Of a stretch of DNA of 64,000 nt, positions 60,131-64,000 are shown in pieces. Numbering within the stretch: the stretch's first letter is position 1; each line of letters begins with the position of its first letter. The stretch is from Liolophura sinensis. Its lineage: Eukaryota; Mollusca; Polyplacophora; Chitonida; Chitonidae. The notes beneath the pieces are model-generated. The model was not told where the DNA came from, did not search any database, and saw nothing but the letters and a program-made list of their open reading frames with translations. A program made the position numbers and the translations under genes. The DNA is taken from NCBI RefSeq assembly GCF_032854445.1, contig NC_088298.1, forward strand, positions 2,104,160 to 2,168,159. The letters run 5' to 3'.

Positions 60131-62450
60131 AGGTAGATGTAAGATTCTTGTGTACGGCTTTAATTACAAATTAAATGTGTATAAATACATGATATAGTTG
60201 ACGTTGTCCTGAGTCACAAACGTTTGGCAAGTTTCGGCATTACATATAGCTGACAGTTCCTGAATAACGTAATAACATTCCGTAATGAATAAAAAATCAG
60301 ACAAAAGTGGGGTAAACATTTTTTCCAATGTTCGTCAGAGTTTCCTTCAGCATTAAGTTTTTTTTTTACTGCACTGGTCTTTTTTCTCTTTGCCTATAAA
60401 GACGTTGTAATGATATAACAGCGGTTGATTGTGATGCGTTTATGTGTTATCAGTACATCGATCTTTCACCCGTGTAAATAAACGAATGAAAAGATTATCT
60501 GTTGTTATATTTGGTACAATAGTGGCCTTCTTTAAGATTAGGGAGATGATGGAAAGGAGGGGAGGAGAAGGCGTCCTTTTCTAAACAGAGGGTCAAAACA
60601 TATTTTGTCGTCAGATTTTAATACAGGATCGCATTCTTAACAACATAACAGAGATTTGATTTGATCCTTTCCAGTCATAATGAAAAAGACCAGAAACAAA
60701 TATGCGCTTCAATGTATAATATCAAAGTGTGATTCCTCCGTAATTAGCATGCTTTCTACAGCAAAATATTCCAGCTGTAGCTATGTCTGAATTTTTGACT
60801 TAAGTCTTGGGACCTTTGATAAATACGATGCCAAGAGTGTATCGTCTGACAATATGGATATGATCGGAGGTCTTTTTTTTGTGATGACAATTTTGCATTT
60901 GTACCGATGCTTAACATGCACCATACTGTATATATCGCTCGAAGTGTAAGGCATAAATCTTATGTAGTGCAACGACGTACTGTGTTGTAACAAACCACGT
61001 CACCATGCCTTACACGAAATAATGGGGTCTACTTGAGCTCGAATGTTCATACAGTACCGCGTAAATGATAACGGATTTGACGGTTTGTCAGAGGTACTGG
61101 TTCGTAATGGCTTTCGTTACAGAAACTCAGCACACTACTCTGCTTGGTTAGACTAAAGGCCTGTTAAACAGAAGTACAGGGGGCTGTTCACACGTACACG
61201 AGACGGTGGGATCGTCTGCGCATCTGCTAAACATTACCTATATAGCTTATGTAATGTACAGACTACGCCTAGGTCCCATTCACTAAGGCGATTCATTCAC
61301 CCAAAACTATTTACACGCCCAAATATCTCTCAGAAGGGAGGTTTGAAACGCTCTACGTTTTCTGACCTCGCGTCGCTTCTCGATTATCACTCTGCGTATG
61401 CCAGTAGCCATCTTGATGAACAAAGGGGACACCACTCTCGAAGCATTCGCTGCACCCATTAAGTAGCTACAAGGCGAGCGACATTTCGCGGCTAATCAGA
61501 ATTTTAATGGGCACCGTTTGTGACAGAGTCAGTTTCCGTGGTTAAGCAGTTGTCGCGAGACTCGAAAAGCAGACTGTATGGAAATTTGCGAATCGTAACC
61601 AGATTACGTACAGAATCAGACTCTTGAGATGGCGATGAAAGAAACGGCATAAAGAGGCCATAGTGATATTCAACAGAAAGGTTCATGCCCTCCCACGGTG
61701 GAGCCGCTGCGGCTTTATGTCAGAACGTTTGTCAGGTATGTGACAATATCACAAAAATAAAGAATCTGTACTTCAATACAAACACAGCATGTTTCAGATG
61801 AAGCAGATTTCAATACAAACACAGCACATAAAAATGTTTCAGATGAAGCAGATTTTAGTACTGACAGCTAGTCACCGATTTAGAGGCACACATTCGTATA
61901 TTTTTAATTGCAGTATATTCTGATATCAACAGCAACATAATGGACGCCGAAAGGCTTTGGTGTGAAATAAACAATTCCAGGCTGATCGATCCTCTATATC
62001 AACCTTCCACTCAGAAATGACAGCGGTCGTGTATCTTATGACAGCATTATAATCGCATACAGTGCTATAAATTCCCACGCTGAAATCAATGCAATAAACG
62101 TGTCAATCTACCAGTACATGCATCAGACATGTAGGATAATCACTGTGAACGTAAATCAATTATGGTTATACGACAGCACATATCTTTTACTACGAAGTCG
62201 GGGAGATCCATTAAAAAAAATGGTACTTGTTGCTGCCTCACTTGGCGCTCAGAACTGCGAGGTTAGAGTAAGAAACAGGATCCGGTTGTCCCGTTGTCCA
62301 GGTGTCTGTAAAATTTGGCTGGATAGGGTATACATTACGAAATATCTCAGAGTTTGCAGTGTATCGTCAATTAAGCAATTCATAATACACAAGTAGAGTA
62401 ATTCTGTGGTACACGTGCAATTTGTTAAAGATTTGATGAACAACAATCAA
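60131..62450. other. No gene seen
   Basis: Unremarkable sequence apart from a 35-base direct duplication (TTCAGATGAAGCAGATTT, 61792-61857). No exon or RNA gene is supported. Confidence 0.45.
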
Positions 62451-62676
62451 GAACAGCACATATTCATATCAAAAAGTCAATGATAATAGTGACGAACTGA
62501 CCGATCCGCTCGTGCGTGAATCACGAACAGCCCATATTCATATCAAAGGGTCTAAGATAATAGTGATGAACTGACTGTTTCGCGGGTGTGTGAATCACGA
62601 ACAGAACGTATTCATATCAAAGGGTCTAAGATAATAGTAATGAACTGACTGATTCGCGGATGTGTCAGTCATGAAC
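62451..62676. repeat. 74-base tandem repeat, 3 units
   Basis: Each unit begins GAACAGCACATATTCATATC and ends near GCGTGTGAATCAC. Units two and three are closer to each other than to the first. Confidence 0.93.
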
Positions 62677-63599
62677 GGGGCTATGCAACGTCTGTAAGTA
62701 ACCGTGAAATTGTCTCGAAAGTAAGCGAAAGTAAGAAATAAAATCGCGTCCGACGTCGAGAATGCGCGAGAAAAAGGTGATCGGCTACAGTCTTGAGTTT
62801 TTTTGAAAACTAAGTTCTTTGTTATGATATATAGGTTATGTTCGACAAAAGGTACGGAAAATTCGTTCACAAAAGTTAGTGACAATGAACCACTCAGCAC
62901 CGTGTTTTTCACACGGCACGTTAATTAGACAAAGCTTACCATTCACAAAGTCACGTTTAAATCGTGTTACTGTAAAGAATCATCCATTAGCTCGCTAATT
63001 AAGTAGGACATTAAGCACACAAGGGTTATGTTGCTAGAGATATGGATAAGACGTGTTTGCAAGCGATATGAAATATGACACAGTCCGGCCAAGAGTATCT
63101 GATGAGGGAGGGGGACTATAAAGGCGGAGGGGGGACTATAAGTGCGAGGGGAGGGGGTGTCTTGAGGGCAAGGGTCATGTTTGTTACTGCCATATGGTCA
63201 CTAAGACATTAACCTGATGTCCCACTATAATACGTTTGACGTCACACTTAAACGGTTAAACTGATAAAGAGCGCGGTTCCAAGTAGTTGACTCTACTGCC
63301 ATATCATACTCCTCACAGCGCAAGCCTGGCCTTTACAATCCGTGCGATGTTTGTTTTAGGCTCAGCCGCTGTCCTCTTGCGAAACAATTTTAATCAGTAT
63401 TCAGCTAGTTATCGATTAAACACTATAGCGTCAATGATGGCTCACCAAGCCATTTCACTGCGGTTTTTGGTTTTAAATATTTTAAATATTTTTTTCAATT
63501 CAGATGCGATAAAAGCGGTACTGAGATGTCTTGTACGAATCCAGCTCTCGTTCTTCCGGCTGCGGTTTTAAGTCCAGAAATTTGTCAGGTATACCTCGC

Positions 63600-63700
63600 G
63601 GAGGTCGATGGTTTCCTCCACCGGTAAACCCGACCGTCGTAATATGAGTAAAAACATCATGAGTGCTCCAATCAATAAACGACAATCAATAAATCAATCT
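63600..63700 (+). mobile_element. Worn SINE family A tail
   Basis: GGTTTCCTCCACCGGTAAAC, CGTCGTAATATGAGTAAAAA and CCAATCAATAA echo the family A 3' half. Confidence 0.55.
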
Positions 63701-63849
63701 TTCATTATAGGAATAATCGGCTTTACACATCGCGTAATCCAAATCTTGGGAAAAGGCGTTTAAAGTCTTGTGTTTATCCTTCGATCTACTGAACATCGCA
63801 AAATTCAAAATGAGATAATTACGTAACGAATATTTCCTACGATATATAG

Positions 63850-64000
63850 TTATTTATTTATTTGATTGATGTTTTACGCCACATTCAAGAATGTTTCACT
63901 TATACAACGGCGGCGGGCATTATGGTGGGAGGAAACCGGGCAGAGCCCAGGGGAAATCCATGATCATCCACACGTCTGTAGCAGACCCTCCCACGTGCCA
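63850..64000 (-). mobile_element. SINE family A, cut by the window edge
   Basis: TTATTTATTTATTTGATTGA, GTTTTACGCCACATTCAAGA and the middle part to CCTCCCACGTGCCA. The head lies beyond the window. Confidence 0.92.

Overview
The window reads as nuclear DNA of an invertebrate animal, most likely a lophotrochozoan and probably a mollusc. It is AT-rich, has short exons between long introns, carries many tRNA-derived SINEs, small DNA transposons, foldbacks and about twenty minisatellite arrays, and has no bacterial-style gene packing. The phylum is inferred from the look of the repeats and cannot be proven without a search.

One protein-coding gene is recognised with confidence. On the minus strand, from about 20.1 kb leftwards and off the left edge, lies the 5' part of an SLC4-family bicarbonate transporter (Na+-coupled type, SLC4A7/8/10-like). 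Five exons encode the start of the cytoplasmic N-terminal domain: exon 1 with the start codon (19884-19962), exon 2 (16564-16704), exon 3 (15397-15538), exon 4 (14584-14744) and exon 5 (13585-13813). Splice sites and codon phases join all five. Four further small exons that both start and end in phase 1 are possible at 11128-11199, 9055-9114, 6499-6558 and 3094-3138. The transmembrane exons are not in the window. Exons 4 and 5 carry four single-base indels, all in G runs. Exon 1 has a decayed tandem copy 1.13 kb further into intron 1 (18750-18828).

From 20.1 to 64 kb I see no confident protein-coding gene. There is a weak candidate signal-peptide exon (37821-37868, minus) near an NRF-1-like motif, and a weak exon-like stretch at 22556-22646. 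The rest is repeats: two SINE families, several copies with target-site duplications; a TA-flanked palindromic MITE family with about seven copies; a 503-bp TTAA-flanked piggyBac-like MITE inserted in a short tandem array (59029-59531); two long foldbacks (25546-25780 and 27893-28086); and many minisatellites, the largest at 28.36-29.61, 38.65-39.29, 41.92-42.56, 51.07-52.29 and 54.37-54.87 kb. Most long ORFs in the window are these minisatellites read as codons, not genes.
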